Shown in pieces: positions 12,238 to 23,935 of a DNA stretch of 64,000 nt (within the stretch, counting starts at the first letter, position 1; each line of letters begins with the position of its first letter). The notes under the pieces were generated by a model. It worked only from the letters and a program-made list of their open reading frames with translations, ran no database searches and was not told the origin of the DNA. The stretch is from Acholoe squamosa. Lineage: Eukaryota > Annelida > Polychaeta > Phyllodocida > Polynoidae. The stretch spans positions 108,913,669 to 108,977,668 of the forward strand of contig OX439036.1 of assembly GCA_949317995.1 (NCBI GenBank), written 5' to 3'. The position numbers and the translations under genes are program-made.

Positions 12238-12551
12238 CTAGAATTAGCCCAGATTTGTCCGCATTGACAGTGCAGCTACTCAAGAAAATATTTGAAACAA
12301 GTTCTTGCCCCTCCTCCACCCTGAAAAAAGGTACCTTATAATGCAACAATTGCAGGACTCAGATGTATCATGTTTTGATAAGTCTAGAATGGGCTGCGTC
12401 ATTCACCTTGCCGTGAGGTGCCTACTGATAAAGCAATTCCAGCTTAATTACAACAGCAAATGTCACTGGGTGTAAGTTTAATCATCCATGCATGTTTTGT
12501 GTGAATATCATTAGAGCGTGCTGTCTGGTTTATAACACTCCCTGTTCCATG

Positions 12552-12587
12552 ACTTTTCCCAGCCATGGAACCATGGCTGGGAAAAGT
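12552..12587. repeat. 17-bp perfect hairpin
   Basis: ACTTTTCCCAGCCATGG at 12552-12568 and its exact complement at 12571-12587, with an AA loop. The corresponding place in the tandem copies has no such palindrome. Confidence 0.9.
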
Positions 12588-12730
12588 GAAACAGTCTAGC
12601 TTTACAATTTTACTATTTTTAGATCTTGCCATTGGCAACCAGTAGGAAAAAAGGTGAACATCCTAAAATGGAGCAAAAAATATTGAAGACTTCATTAGTG
12701 TTTTAAATAGCCCTTTTCTGTAATTCTTTT

Positions 12731-13052
12731 AGATTCACCCCTTATTTCTCACTTTCTTTTGTGGGGGAGGGAGGGCTAATGTGATGTCATAGGTCTTAAG
12801 GTGACCAGCTCTCTTTTTGGTAGTTCATAGCTTCCAGCATTATTAAAACCTTGATGTAGAGAACACATGACATAAACATGTCAAAACAAATGTAAAGCAG
12901 GGTAGGTAAAGGTGTTATCTGATCACACGTGGATTACATCTGAAACCAATGCTGCCAATTGTGAGGTAGTGTTCTGTTTATATGCCCTGATAGTACATAC
13001 TTATTGACTTTAATACCCTTTTTCCTCGACTGGCAATTATATTATTTAATTA
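12731..13052. other. Unassigned sequence
   Basis: No gene, RNA or transposon end recognised. Confidence 0.4.
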
Positions 13053-13369
13053 CATAGAGAGAACTAAATGACATGGTGTACAAGGTGGCCAATCCACCAT
13101 GAGGGGAGACGACCCCCGAGGGGTGGATCAGCCACCAAGGAGACCAGGGGAGTTTAGTTCTTTATTTATTTTATGCTTTTAGAAGATTTAAATCTATCAA
13201 CAGTTGATTAATTCATTACCATAGTTCTCCATACAAGTGGCGGTCTGGCATTTTGAATGTTTACATGCACCCAGAATGAGGCTGCAGTAACGGATTGGCA
13301 GCAGTAGTGGATCAGCACACTTTACGCCACCTGGGATGTGGCGATCGGCCCTCAATGTCAAGTCTATGG
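13053..13369 (+). repeat. Dispersed repeat R330, copy 1
   Basis: About 320 bp, matching 37485-37819 along its length. The first 120 bp fold back: GAACTAAA near the start against TTTAGTTC near 13155, with an inner GGTGG...CCACC pairing. It shares TGGATCAGCCACC-like and GTGGCGATCGGC segments with copy 2. No coding frame is conserved. Confidence 0.75.
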
Positions 13370-13941
13370 AGAGTTGTTGTTCGCGTAAAATACAACTTTA
13401 GTGTTTAAAATAGATATCAATGCCCCATCACCCATTACACTTAGTTGGGACCTGTTCTTATCAGAGACCCTGATAGTTATACCGGCCATTACAATTCATG
13501 CAGATTTTGAGTTTATGGTCTATAAGCTGCCTGACATTTATTGCATTTATTGTTTTTACTTTTACCAGAACACACCATCAATTCCTTTCCTGAGAGGACT
13601 ATGTCTATATATCAGAATGCTTCTAAAGAGATGCATGAATCATTGAGATGATGATAGTGGATGCAGAAGTATCAATTGTAAATCAGTACATGACAAAGTA
13701 GTGTGATCTATGTTCATTAAGCTCAGTACACTGTGGTTAACATTGCCCAGTCTCCTATTACAGAATAGTATCCTCTTAGTTCAGGTCAACAGGTCCTTTT
13801 TGCAGTTTGTTCTGATATCAAAATATACTGTGATAAATGCTCCCAGTTTAGATATGACTAGTGGCTTCTCCACTAGTGTGTGAAGCAATAATATCCATGT
13901 AGCTGTATTCCACTACCTTTTTTTTTTAGTCAGCCAATTGA

Positions 13942-14079
13942 ACCTGTTTCACGGCAAATTGAGGCATGTTTTCCCAGCAAATTGTAGCTTGATTTCACTG
14001 TTAAGTGTGGTCTGTTTTCCCGGCGAATTGTGGCCTGTCTTTATGGCTTATCATAACCTGTATTCACAGCAAAGTATGG
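13942..14079 (+). repeat. 23-bp minisatellite, six units
   Basis: Units start at 13942, 13965, 13988, 14011, 14034 and 14057. The consensus is close to CCTGTTTTCCCGGCAAATTG plus TGG, with several substitutions per unit. The period is not a multiple of three, so the ORF spanning it is not meaningful. Confidence 0.75.
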
Positions 14080-14613
14080 TCAATGGCCTATTCTTGTCAT
14101 ACAAGCAGCGCTTAGTGATGTTGCATAGTGACATGACGTTGGCTAGTAATATGATGTTGCTAAGTGGCGAGATGGTGCACCAAAAATGACTAGCAATAAC
14201 ACTCTCCAAGCAGATTTTCTCAAGGGTGCCCATTTCAGAAGTTTAGATTCAAATATCTGAGCCATTGTTGTAAAGACCACTAGTATATATGTTACGGGAT
14301 TAAAATAGTGATTGATACCAACAACATCATTCATTATTTACACATCACAGCTTATTTCAATAGTTTGTATCCTCAGACAACAATGTCGGTTTTCCACTCA
14401 GTTCTCTGTTCAGTTGTCATGCTATTTGTGTGAGAGTATGTGTCCCAAAATATGTTTTTGTTGTATGCACATTTATTCTAGGTTTTCTAGCATGACACTG
14501 ATGCAAAGCACATATGAAAACCTAAAAATATGATTTGAAATAAATTGAAAGAGAAAAAAAAGAACATACTTCTTTGTAGCCTTTTTTGGTTTATCTCTTC
14601 CTGGCAAGCAGTC

Positions 14614-14681
14614 AACCTTATTTCAATGTGAGGGGGACCCGCGGTGAAGCAACCCCTATTTATATATAGGGTAATAAGGTT
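14614..14681. repeat. Short fold-back with AACCTTATT ends
   Basis: AACCTTATT at 14614-14622 pairs with AATAAGGTT at 14673-14681. Inside is a CCCTATTTATATATAGGG palindrome. A possible very short MITE. Confidence 0.5.
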
Positions 14682-15679
14682 AATTCATGCAGGTACATGA
14701 GTACCTCAGGGGTTAAATATAACAATGCATGGTGAGGTGCATTTGAGTAAGTGATTCCCGAGGGTTTCTATGTGCAAGGTCCTCCATGTACCTTTTGATA
14801 TCATACCATGCTAAATTAGTATCGATATATTTACCATGAGTAGGTCTAAACCATTTCTTGATTAAGGAAATGGTACTGTTCTACCAAAAAACTTTAAAGA
14901 TTGTCGAAGGAATATTTTTTAGCTCGCTTGAAACATCACATAAGGATATAAAGATATATCCTATCACAGATCTGACATGTCATCAGAAAAAGAACCAATT
15001 GAATTTACCTTTGTGTCAGTTCTTTACTCTTGACATAAAGTGCATTTCATATTGTGCAGATTAAGGAAACCCATCCTAAAGATGCAGAAAAAACTCTATC
15101 ACATTCAGACCTATTAAATCTAGAAGACAAAAAGATCAATACATATGAACCAGAAAGCAGGCACAATGTTTGCATACTGGAGGGAAAGGAGAATCTAATC
15201 TCACAGATTCACAAGAGACCATCCTGGTACAAACCCATCTGTAAGAAGAAAAAGTTACAATTTCTGACTCTACATCAAAGAGTTCTTGCCCATTAAAAAT
15301 ATAAAAGGTGCATAAGGCTGGTGTATTCTTGGTGGTGATGGTCTGACAATACGCACCCTTCCTGCCCTTCTTCCTCCCCTGTTTTATTGATATGACCACC
15401 CCTGCTGAATTATTCATACTAACAGGTTTATATGCATGCACAATAAAACATGTTATTGAATTCCATTACATCAACACACATTTATTATTTGGATATGCAA
15501 CAAGAAATCCTGTTGTGACCGCGTAAAAAAACGCCTCCCGCCGTTAATGTCAGTATACCAGTGTTTGATGACATGTCTCATAAAAGCAGACCTAAAGAAG
15601 ATTTCACAATTATCAATTTCTCTATTCAGTAATTTTGTATTGTGAGACCTCATGACATGGGGCAAATACAATCATCATA
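14682..15679. other. Unassigned, with a diverged direct repeat of 20.1 kb
   Basis: About 15090-15230 resembles 20130-20260 (shared GACAAAAAGATCAATA-type and TTGCATA-type strings), but with indels that break any common frame. No gene is supported. Confidence 0.4.
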
Positions 15680-15731
15680 GCGCACTCCCGTACTGCTTCG
15701 CGGTACAGCCGCTACGCAGCGTGGGAGGCGC
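15680..15731. repeat. GC-rich hairpin
   Basis: GCGCACTCCC at 15680-15689 pairs imperfectly with GGGAGGCGC at 15723-15731. The interior has GTACTGC/GCGGTAC and CGCTACGCAGCG pairings. It stands out as GC-rich in AT-rich surroundings. Confidence 0.6.
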
Positions 15732-16269
15732 TAAAAACTAACACCATCCACTATCTTTACTCCCACCAAACTCTGAATATGAGGTGGCATGACACAAACC
15801 ATCCTTGATGTTATAGCTCTTTGACATACAATACCTACACACGGAGTGACCCAACACATACCATACCTTTGATGTAAATGCCTTAAAGCTCTTGAACATG
15901 ACATTTACTCACATTCTGCTTTACATGTCTTTGCTGCACAGAACCGATCAACTTACCTGTAAACATGTTTGAAGCAGCATATTACCACGATTGCTGAGGT
16001 CATTGGATGGAAGGGGTTTCCTTTGAGGAGGAAAATGAGACATTATTGTGCATCATTTATAGTTAATCTCAGAGAAACCGATCAAATTCTTCAGAATCAT
16101 CTTAATTCTTAACCCTACTGTTCCAAACCTAGTTAGTTTGGTTATCCCATAACATGGATTATTTGGCCGATTATTTTATGTTTTGAATCATTGATAATAC
16201 TACATGATTGTATGTTTCACATGTAAATCTAGATAAAAGTTTAAACCTTTTCCAAAAAAAATTGTTAAT
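15732..16269. other. Unassigned sequence
   Basis: No gene or repeat end recognised. Confidence 0.35.
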
Positions 16270-16500
16270 AGAAGTTGTCCACACCAAGGAATTCAGGGCA
16301 GACAACACTTGCTCCCATATGCACATTCTATCAGACACCCCTGTCATCCACCCTTCCTACATCTATCAGAATAGTCCCTGGCTTATTTGAAATCTGTAAA
16401 CGTTTTTGTTAGTGCTCATCTTTTCCCATTTTAATACTGCTGTATTACCTGAGGCAGTGGTCCCTGATCATTGCAACACTCTCCATACAGAACAAACCTC
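16270..16500 (+). repeat. Module S, copy 1
   Basis: It resembles 20840-21010 and 22770-22955. The three share a CATTC.ATCAGAC..C.CTGTCATCCA.CC pattern and later a CTGAGGCAG...CCTGAT segment. Spacings and indels differ, and no frame is preserved. They are copies of an old local duplication. Confidence 0.6.
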
Positions 16501-17040
16501 CAAGCAGATAATAACAATAGCAGTCTTCAAGCAGACAGACACTAATATCTCCAATATCTCTGGCAGTAGCAATAGCATTAGAGGTATGTCTATTACCTTT
16601 ATGCCTCTTATGCTCCTAATGTAAACCATATAAATACTCCCTCTTATTTTTTATAAATTCACCCGCTATAGTCCAGACTTACCATATTCTGATGAAAATG
16701 ATCTAAATATGTACTGTGTTGCTATGCTGAAACTGGGTATACCTTCTTCACCTGATAGTGCACCTGATAGTGCAGGTTGTGAGTATGTATCGTGCTCTAG
16801 TCAGCAAGTCTGCGATGAGCAAGGACAGGTACCTGGCGATAAAGTGCCTACTTAAACAGCAAATGCGGCATAATTAACACAGAAGATTGTCCCCTCGTGA
16901 AGTAGGATCTAGTTTTATTAGGGCCTTTCTCCATGGGGGAGTTACCCACAAGAACCAACATTATCAGTTAGCAGGATGTTGTCGGTGATGGTGGTTGTGA
17001 GTGGTTGTGAGTGTGCTGGTGATGTACATCTCTAGTGCAC
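16501..17040. other. Unassigned, with a remnant of the 5-12 kb core
   Basis: Near 16840-16880 the sequence resembles the GTGCCTACT...GCATAATTA segment of the tandem array core. Nothing else is recognised. Confidence 0.35.
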
Positions 17041-17405
17041 CTGGAGCGTGTTGCTCCTATAGTAAAAGGAGCTGTCAATAGCTACCCTCTTTTCAAAAGA
17101 AGTCACGCTCTGCTTCACCATTCAACTTGCACTCACCACATAAGTCTGAAAAGTCACCTGCCTTGTTTATAACAGAGAGAGCTGCACTATCAGGTACCTA
17201 CTCATGTCACACACTCCATAGTATATTATACTGACTGACTTCTCCCAACTAGGTACCTACTCAAATCCCCTTTTTGAGCACCGTACTTGAATGTCCACTT
17301 GTGAGCAACAAAAAGGACAAGTTATAGCTACATGAAAAGAAAGGACTGGAAACAAGGGCACTTTTAGCCAGCTCTTCCTTTTACTATAGGAGCAACACCC
17401 TCCTG
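17041..17405 (-). mobile_element. MITE, family T (copy 1, inverted)
   Basis: 365 bp. The right end reads GCAACACCCTCCTG, and the left end CTGGAGCGTGTTGCTCC is its inverted counterpart. Terminal repeats of roughly 30 bp include TAGTAAAAGGA. The GGAGC-GTGTT-GCTCC string near the tip is itself a small hairpin. It is the reverse complement of copy 2 along its whole length. It has no ORF, and no clear target duplication is seen. Confidence 0.88.
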
Positions 17406-17881
17406 TTGGTAAATCGATCTATGGCACATCATTTGAAAAAGTCAAATATCTTGGTCTTCAAGGTATATGTCATGAATGATGTGTGTCGGACCCAATAATT
17501 GGGGACTAATGAGATGGCAAACCAAATGCAACAACATCAAGGCTAGAGTCTGAAGGAAGATGAGTTTTGAATTGACATTTCAACCGAGCAGTAAAATAGT
17601 AGAAAATTCATTGATAAAATGCATGACTGATCCACCACAAAGGGAAAATAGCTGCATTTTTTAAAATTTAAAACTCTTTCTGTGAGGAATGCTTTGAATT
17701 ACCACACACAAATATGTTACTGTGATGCCATGCTGAAATGAAACAAAAAACCTATACAATAAACACAGAAAAAAAAGGATGGTCGTATTTCTGGGTGCGG
17801 GTGCCTCCAGGGGTGCTTATGGTTATATTGTACAATGCTTTTATATATTTGTAACCTAGATTAACACTTCAATTGCTGAGA
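17406..17881. other. Unassigned sequence
   Basis: No gene, RNA or transposon end recognised. Confidence 0.35.
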
Positions 17882-17941
17882 TCATTTCGATCTTTACACC
17901 ATCATTCAGATCTTTACACCTTCATTTCGATCTTTACACCT
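17882..17941 (+). repeat. 20-bp tandem repeat, three units
   Basis: Three units of TCATTTCGATCTTTACACCA type, with a few substitutions. Confidence 0.85.
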
Positions 17942-18376
17942 TCTACAAAGATGCATCTACCTAAGTGGGAGGAATAGTGTACATGAATAGAAAGTAGCAG
18001 TAGCTATATAGTCTATCCTGTGAGTCATGTCCATTACACTCAGTACAATGTGGTTCAACTGACCCCACTTGTATAACAAAATGGGTGCTCTCTGTCAAGG
18101 TCAGCAGGTCCTAGTGGCATTCTGTTCCATGTTAACGTGGGTGCCTCTAACAGTGTCTAAGTAGGATGTTCGGCCCAAAATAGAAATTATCAAAGTATCA
18201 ATGCGCAAGTCATGCCAATGGGAAGATATCATGCAGAAACTGCATTATACAAAATAATAATGAACATCCATTACAATACAAGGGAGTTTTTTGTTTGCTT
18301 TTAGGTGTGTTCAATTTCTGTCACTTTCAATTTACTACCAGTGGCAGGTGTGTGGGTGCCTGGCACACAGGTAGAC
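17942..18376. other. Unassigned, with a short diverged repeat
   Basis: About 18020-18160 resembles 13690-13800 (CTCAGTACA.TGTGGTT and GGTCA.CAGGTCCT). No gene is supported. Confidence 0.35.
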
Positions 18377-18742
18377 CGGGAGGGTGTTGCTCCTTTAGTA
18401 AAAGGAAGAGCTGGCTAAAAATGCCCTCGTTTCCAGTCCTTTCTTTTCATGTAGATATAACTTGAACCTTTTGTTGCTCACAAGTGGTCATTCAAGTACA
18501 GTGCTAAAAATGGGGGATTTGAGTAGGTACCTAGTTGGGAGAAGTCAGTCAGTATAATATACTATAGAGTGTGTGACATGAGTAGGTACCTGATAGTGCA
18601 GCTCTCTCTGTTTTAAACAAGGCTGGTGCCTTTTCAGAGTAATGTGGTGAGTGCAAGTTGAATGGTGAAGCAGAGCGAGACTTCTTTTGAAAAGAGGGTA
18701 CCTACTGACATCTCTTTTTACCATAGGAGCAATATGCTCCTG
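18377..18742 (+). mobile_element. MITE, family T (copy 2, intact reference)
   Basis: 366 bp, from CGGGAGGGTGTTGCTCC to GGAGCAATATGCTCCTG. It serves as the uninterrupted reference for copy 3, which LINE-C splits. It contains two AGTAGGTACCT motifs. No coding sequence. Confidence 0.88.
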
Positions 18743-19424
18743 GTCAACTCACCACTCACTGAAGTTACTTCCCTAGGCCTGGGTGTACTCCTGTAGGGGT
18801 GGTCCCATACACAGTATATAATCTACACGTCATATCTATGAGGCAAAATGAGTTGATCCTTAGGGGAAATCAAGTAATGGGGTTGATACAAGCTATATTA
18901 GAGGTACATCCTGTGTTAGTTGTGGCTTACATTACTAGTAGGTTAATCAGTGCCAACTCACCAAGGTTGGGCAAAATTAGCACCGTATTACACCGTGTGT
19001 TATGGAGAAACGAGGGGAATGCCCAACATTTTTTCTGTCAGCCCATGTAATACCATCCACATACAGTGAGATCAGACCCATATTTCACCTCAGGATTCAC
19101 CATATGTCTCCCCAGGGCACTGAAACATAGAGCACACACCACAGGGATTGTCACCTGCATCAAAAAGTAAATTGGATAAATAATGAAGTAATCCATTTTG
19201 AGGGATATCATATGTTTCCAACCATGTATGATACATACTGGTTGACACATACTGGTTATTATGAGATAACAGCCCATAAAGAGATACAGCGAATTACCTT
19301 CTTTAACACTGTGACAGATAGGAAGCCGGGAAATGGCTCAATCACCGAACATGCTAGTCTAAGTTCAGGTCAACAGTACCTGATAGCAATCTGTTCTATG
19401 ATTCTTTTTTTCTATCGTACAATA
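18743..19424. other. Unassigned sequence
   Basis: No gene is supported. About 19360-19395 resembles 13780-13795 (AGTTCAGGTCAACAG). Confidence 0.35.
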
Positions 19425-19562
19425 ACAACGAAAGCCTTGTCCCAAAGTTGGCATAATTCCATTGTTATTTTCACAGAAATTCCTCATATACCAGAGTACT
19501 GCAAATTAGGGCTTCTTGTAAAAACTATACTAGTTCACTGCAGTACATACTACAGTGTAAGA
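19425..19562 (+). repeat. MITE family M, diverged partial copy
   Basis: Shares CCTTGTCCCAAAGTTG-like, ATTGTTATTTTCACAGA-like and CTTGTAAAAACTA-like stretches in order with 12016-12160. The ends are eroded. Confidence 0.55.
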
Positions 19563-20429
19563 CCACACTCTCTGTTATCCTCTTTCACTGGGCATTCCAG
19601 TTAAATTCCATAGTAAATCTATATACTTATCTTTGAGTATAAGTTGCAAGAGGATGTCATGTTATGAGCCTTGTCATAGCATCCTACACTCCTTTTAGCA
19701 TAGGACACCTGTGGCATTAGCACAAAAGGGTAACATACATGCACAGGGAGTCCTTGCAGATTCTATTGGTAAATGCTTTTTACGATACTCAATCATGCCA
19801 TGCTATATCTCATATGTTGTGAACATAAACATGACATGCATGCTGTTCCATATGTAGCTATAAATGTAGTATGTGTATGATAAGACCATTTTTGATGAGG
19901 ATCATAAGCACATTTCATCCTTAAGTAGCTCAAGTTTTCAATAGGTGCTGTCTTCTCTGATACATGCACATAGAATCACAGATAAAGCTGAAACTCAATT
20001 TCTGATCAAGGGACACTAACTTGGTGCATTCGTTATTCAAATTTATATCAAAGATTTAATGTATTTCAAATCTATTTTTTCCTTTATTGTCTCAAGTCTA
20101 AGTGAAAAGTGAAAAGAAAAGACAATTGCATTGATGTAAGAAGAAACAGAAGAAGTAATCAAATCCAGAGGACAAAGAGATCAATATGATTATAACCAGG
20201 AAACTGACTCACTGTTTGCATTTGGAGAAGAAGTGTACAATCTCCCCGGTTCACAAGGGGTCATCTCAATGTTAAGAAACATTGGACTGTATTTGCTGTC
20301 AGTTCAAAATATGTCATGAAAATTGCCTTAGCTCTGTAGCTGATTTAGTCCAGATTCAGGAATTCTAGCTGTTGTTGTAAAGAGATAAAATGGATGGATT
20401 CTAAGACGGGCATTTTGATTAATACAGGC
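19563..20429. other. Unassigned sequence
   Basis: Contains the partner (20130-20260) of the diverged repeat at 15090-15230. No gene or transposon end is recognised. Confidence 0.35.
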
Positions 20430-20570
20430 TCTATTGTTGGGGCATCTCCAGGTTCAATGCTCCAGAATGAATGCCAGAAGTATCCTGGAACGGAAGACGT
20501 TAGTACTAGTTATTAGCCTACTCTTTAGTCAATCTACATGTGTATACATGTACTCAGGTGATATTGAGCT
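20430..20570 (+). repeat. Diverged direct repeat (partner at 21740-21870)
   Basis: Both contain GGGACACCTCCA- or GGGCATCTCCA-type, CAATGCTC..GAAT.AATGCC and TTAGTACTAGTTATTAG-like strings in the same order. An ORF runs through the first copy but not the second, so coding is not supported. Confidence 0.5.
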
Positions 20571-20839
20571 GTTGATGTCCTTTACATGCCTAAGTCTGAA
20601 GGACCTGGAGGCTATTGCACATAAGCTAAAGGGAGCACTGAGTTGGTGTAGAGTGTGTACTGCACAAGCAGATCCCTTACTGTGTGACCCACTTTATACT
20701 GCACATTTTTTGAGTAGCTGTCATCTTCATACACAGGTACCTGTTCCTGTACAGGTACAAAAAGGGCCACGACTGAAAAGAAAGTGACTGCTGCAGGTGA
20801 GGCACCAAAGAGTTCCAGGTATTCAACACTTTCTTCCAT

Positions 20840-21010
20840 CTGTACATTCAATCAGACAACTCTGTCATCCACCCACCCGTCTTCTACCAGATTGATCCTG
20901 GATTAATTTCATGCCTACTTTTTGTCATTATTCATCTCTTTCCCATCTAAGAGCTGTGTATTACCGGAGGCAAAGTTCCTTCATGATATCCTATTCGAGC
21001 ACTGTCCGGA
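20840..21010 (+). repeat. Module S, copy 2
   Basis: See 16270-16500. It includes CATTCAATCAGACAACTCTG and the TTTTTGTCATT.TTCATCTCTTTCCCAT segment shared with copy 3. Confidence 0.6.
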
Positions 21011-22769
21011 TACTTATTGGCCATTGAAATGGCATGTAAACATGTGTTGCACTTCAAATTATATTTGCCGCAAGCTTGAATTAGTTATATGGGATGGAAG
21101 GTGGATTTGCATTAAATAAAGGCCCTGACATACAATTTCTAATCTGAGCCATTCATCCAAGAACCACCCCCTAAAATGTTTTGTGACCCATTTTCTTTTA
21201 CTTGGAATTTTGTTCAATCCAGCCCTTGTGCTGGTGGGATCAATTTCAGCATATTAGACTCACAGGCTACAATTTGGAAGTCCTGAATAGCATTCTCAGA
21301 GGAACATTCTGAATGCAAGATAGGTGAGGGATTTGCCTGGCAGTAAGAGGGATCACTAGCCCTGCTTATGCTTGAATTTAAATTGAAGCCCGCTCTTCCG
21401 GAGCCCCAGGCTTTTTCGGTCCACCTCCAGACTTCCCGCCAGTTGTGAGAGGTGGACAAGCATCTGTATTGGGTGGGGGTTGCATGCCTTGGGGAGGTTT
21501 GAGAATACTTGGCTAATGCTCATGACATTGATGTCATGCAATCAGTCAATGTGCGTATTGGTAGGAGGGAAGTGTGATTGTTGGAGGTTGTCAAGGGAAG
21601 CAAAAACTGGTATATGGAGAATGGCAAAAGGACTCGGTGAGAGGAATAAATAAGCATATAAAGGCTTCTGGTTAAAATCCACACTTCAGTAGTTTAAACC
21701 AAGACTTACACAGTGGGTGTGCCAAAGGATGTGAAGTGTGATCCTCTGGTGCTGGGACACCTCCAACGTCAATGCTCGGGAATCAATGCCTGTAGTTGAC
21801 AGGACTGGAGTACATTAATACTAGTCATTAGACCCCCCCCCCTCTCTTAGAAACCCCTACATGTATATGTATGAAGGTTTCCAGCTGCCTGGCACAACAG
21901 GCACAAGTTGAGACAAGTTAAATGCCAATGATGCTTTTTAATTTGAAATTTGGTATTCATAGGTGAGCATCTATATCTTGATGTTGTTATATGTAGATGC
22001 AGCTTCCACCAGTATTGTGTACCTTTACATCATTAATCATTGCAAGTAGCTTATCTTAAAGCCTGAGCAGGTAGGACATGCTGACCCTGTCTCTTTTTTT
22101 GACATGTGCAGCTAAAAACTTCCTGTGTAATACCCCAAGTGTGCCATACAAACATGCAAACAAACCATGTACTTTGGGGCTACCAAGGGCTTCCTATAAG
22201 GACCCTCCAGCATGAGTCAACCACAAAGATGAAAATCCATACAGCTTCAAAAGGATCCCTTTTGTAGCAAGCCCGGACCACAGAGCAAGTGCATCACTAC
22301 AGGAGGGTCTCAGTGTTCTGTTCTGTCCCCTATAGTGATTTCCATATTTGAGGCATGGTATGAGGTTCTGTCAAAAGGACGCTTTGACAAGAAACCTACA
22401 AATCGAAGTCGATGCTCCAATAACTGCCTATATTCATGTGTTACATAAACAGTTACTTATCATTGCACTATAACAACTGCTCTGACAAACCCTATGTGAT
22501 GACTACATAATGGGCATGCAGTGATTTTGAGGAATTTGAATTGTAAGGAATATGCCTGTTTTAAAATGAGCTCCTGATCCTAAAAATGCATATAGCTGCC
22601 CTTCTCCTACAGATCTCTACCATCCTAGCCATGCACCCAACTAATCAGTGATTAGATTGTGACCCTTTATGATTTTTAGTCATCTATGTCCATAATACAT
22701 GTGTTAAATTAGATTAATTAAGTTCAGAATAGCAATCTGCTCTGGTAAGGAACTCTTGCCATGCTATGC
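21011..22769. other. Unassigned, including the second copy of the 20.43-kb repeat
   Basis: 21740-21870 is the partner of 20430-20570. Elsewhere I see only short ORFs with no recognisable family. Confidence 0.35.
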
Positions 22770-22955
22770 TAACTCCCATGTCTACATTCAAACAGCTCTG
22801 TCATCCAACCAAACTTTACCAGATCAGTCCCAGATTAATTCCATGTCCACTTTTTGTCACTCCTCATCTCTCTCCTATTTCAGATACAAATGACACCGGA
22901 GGCAGAAGTCCCTGATCTGCACAACACTCTCCATGTAGATTGGTAACCAATATGC
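22770..22955 (+). repeat. Module S, copy 3
   Basis: Matches copies 1 and 2 in order (CTGTCATCCA, CCACTTTTTGTCACT, CGGAGGCAGAAGTCCCTGAT). Confidence 0.6.
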
Positions 22956-23394
22956 TGCTCATAGTAACCTACATTAGTGCTTGCATTGTTATGACTTCTG
23001 CAAATTTCTATGTGTATGATTATGTTAAGATATATCTTTTGGAGGGGAAAAGGCAGCCAAATCATCAGTGAGTTTTCAGATCATTCAAAAATGACATAAT
23101 GGACTCCTAAACTTTGATGACTTATCAAACATGACTTTGTGAGACACAATATTTTCTACACCAACATATCAATTGTCTGTGGATTGTTTCACTGGTGCAA
23201 TTGCGATTATATACATGTATAGTTTCATCTAGGCAGCCATTTTGGTTCCCTCATTAGATCTCCAGCCAAACTATATGAAGTTGAACTAAATGATGCAATA
23301 GATGTAAGCTCATGGTGACAAGTATGGTCTAGATTTTCCTTTACAACTTACATTCTTCACGAACCAATGGGATCATGAGTAGGCCTATTTGAAT
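22956..23394. other. Unassigned sequence
   Basis: No gene, RNA or transposon end recognised. Confidence 0.35.
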
Positions 23395-23620
23395 TAAAAT
23401 TTTAGCTGCTACCAAGAAAAAAAGGGGTTGTGATTTGGGGGAGGGGCATGATTTGGGGGAGGGGCAACAAATTTCAGACCCCTCTTGGGGGGAGAGGCAA
23501 ACAATTTTCACCCCTTGAAAAAACTAGTAGATCTATAAGCTTAGGCCTAGAATAAAGGAGGGGGGGGGGCAAAAATCCACTCCTCCCCTGTTATGAAAAA
23601 TGACCATTCCCTTAGGTTAT
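23395..23620 (-). repeat. G-rich MITE-like repeat, family G (copy 1)
   Basis: G-tract-rich sequence related to 53818-54025. It shares CAAATTTCAGACCCCT-like, AAAATCCAC, TCCCCTGTT and ATGACCA.TCCCTT segments. The left end is unclear. Confidence 0.5.
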
Positions 23621-23669
23621 CCTGGTAGGCCTTTTCAGTTTAGTGAGATATAGAGCCTATCATTGTGTG

Positions 23670-23935
23670 AGTCACCCCCCCACCCCCCACCTACAATATA
23701 GGCTACATGAATGTTCATCTACATTCATCTACCACCCCCGGCATCCTGCTGCTTTAGTAGTAAATCCTGCTGCCTTCTGTTCAAGACCCCCCCCCCACCA
23801 TGGTCCTATTACCCCGGCCTATTACCCTCTGGCAAACCTTACTACCCTCTGGCTGATATGTGACACAGATGATGCCCAGCCCCCCCCCCCCCCCACACAC
23901 ACACAACTTAAATGTACCGGTACACCACCACCACG
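23670..23935. repeat. C-rich low-complexity DNA
   Basis: Several C-runs of 7-14 bases and CA dinucleotide runs. The proline-rich ORF across it is a by-product of composition. Confidence 0.7.

Larger units (their letters stand above)
10259..12730 (+). repeat. Segmental duplication, unit II (diverged single copy)
   Basis: The leading module is at 10259-10560 and the core homology at about 11240-12600, for example the stretches matching TGAGAAATGCCATC, CAAGTGGCACAAATT and TTCACCTTGCC of the tandem copies. It carries three changes absent from unit I: a perfect palindrome (11441-11513), a MITE (11984-12237) and a second hairpin (12552-12587). The part at 10560-11240 is AT-rich with no recognised content. 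Confidence 0.75.

Noticed and set aside
15054..15296. 80-codon ORF as a possible exon with a paralog near 20.1-20.3 kb
   Set aside because: The two copies align only with frame-breaking indels, so a coding exon is not supported.
17882..17941. CRISPR-like short repeats
   Set aside because: Three head-to-tail 20-bp units without spacers, in eukaryotic DNA; an ordinary minisatellite.
20434..20787. 117-codon ORF that looked like a small secreted protein
   Set aside because: The diverged repeat at 21740-21870 covers the first part and does not keep the frame; no domain is recognisable.
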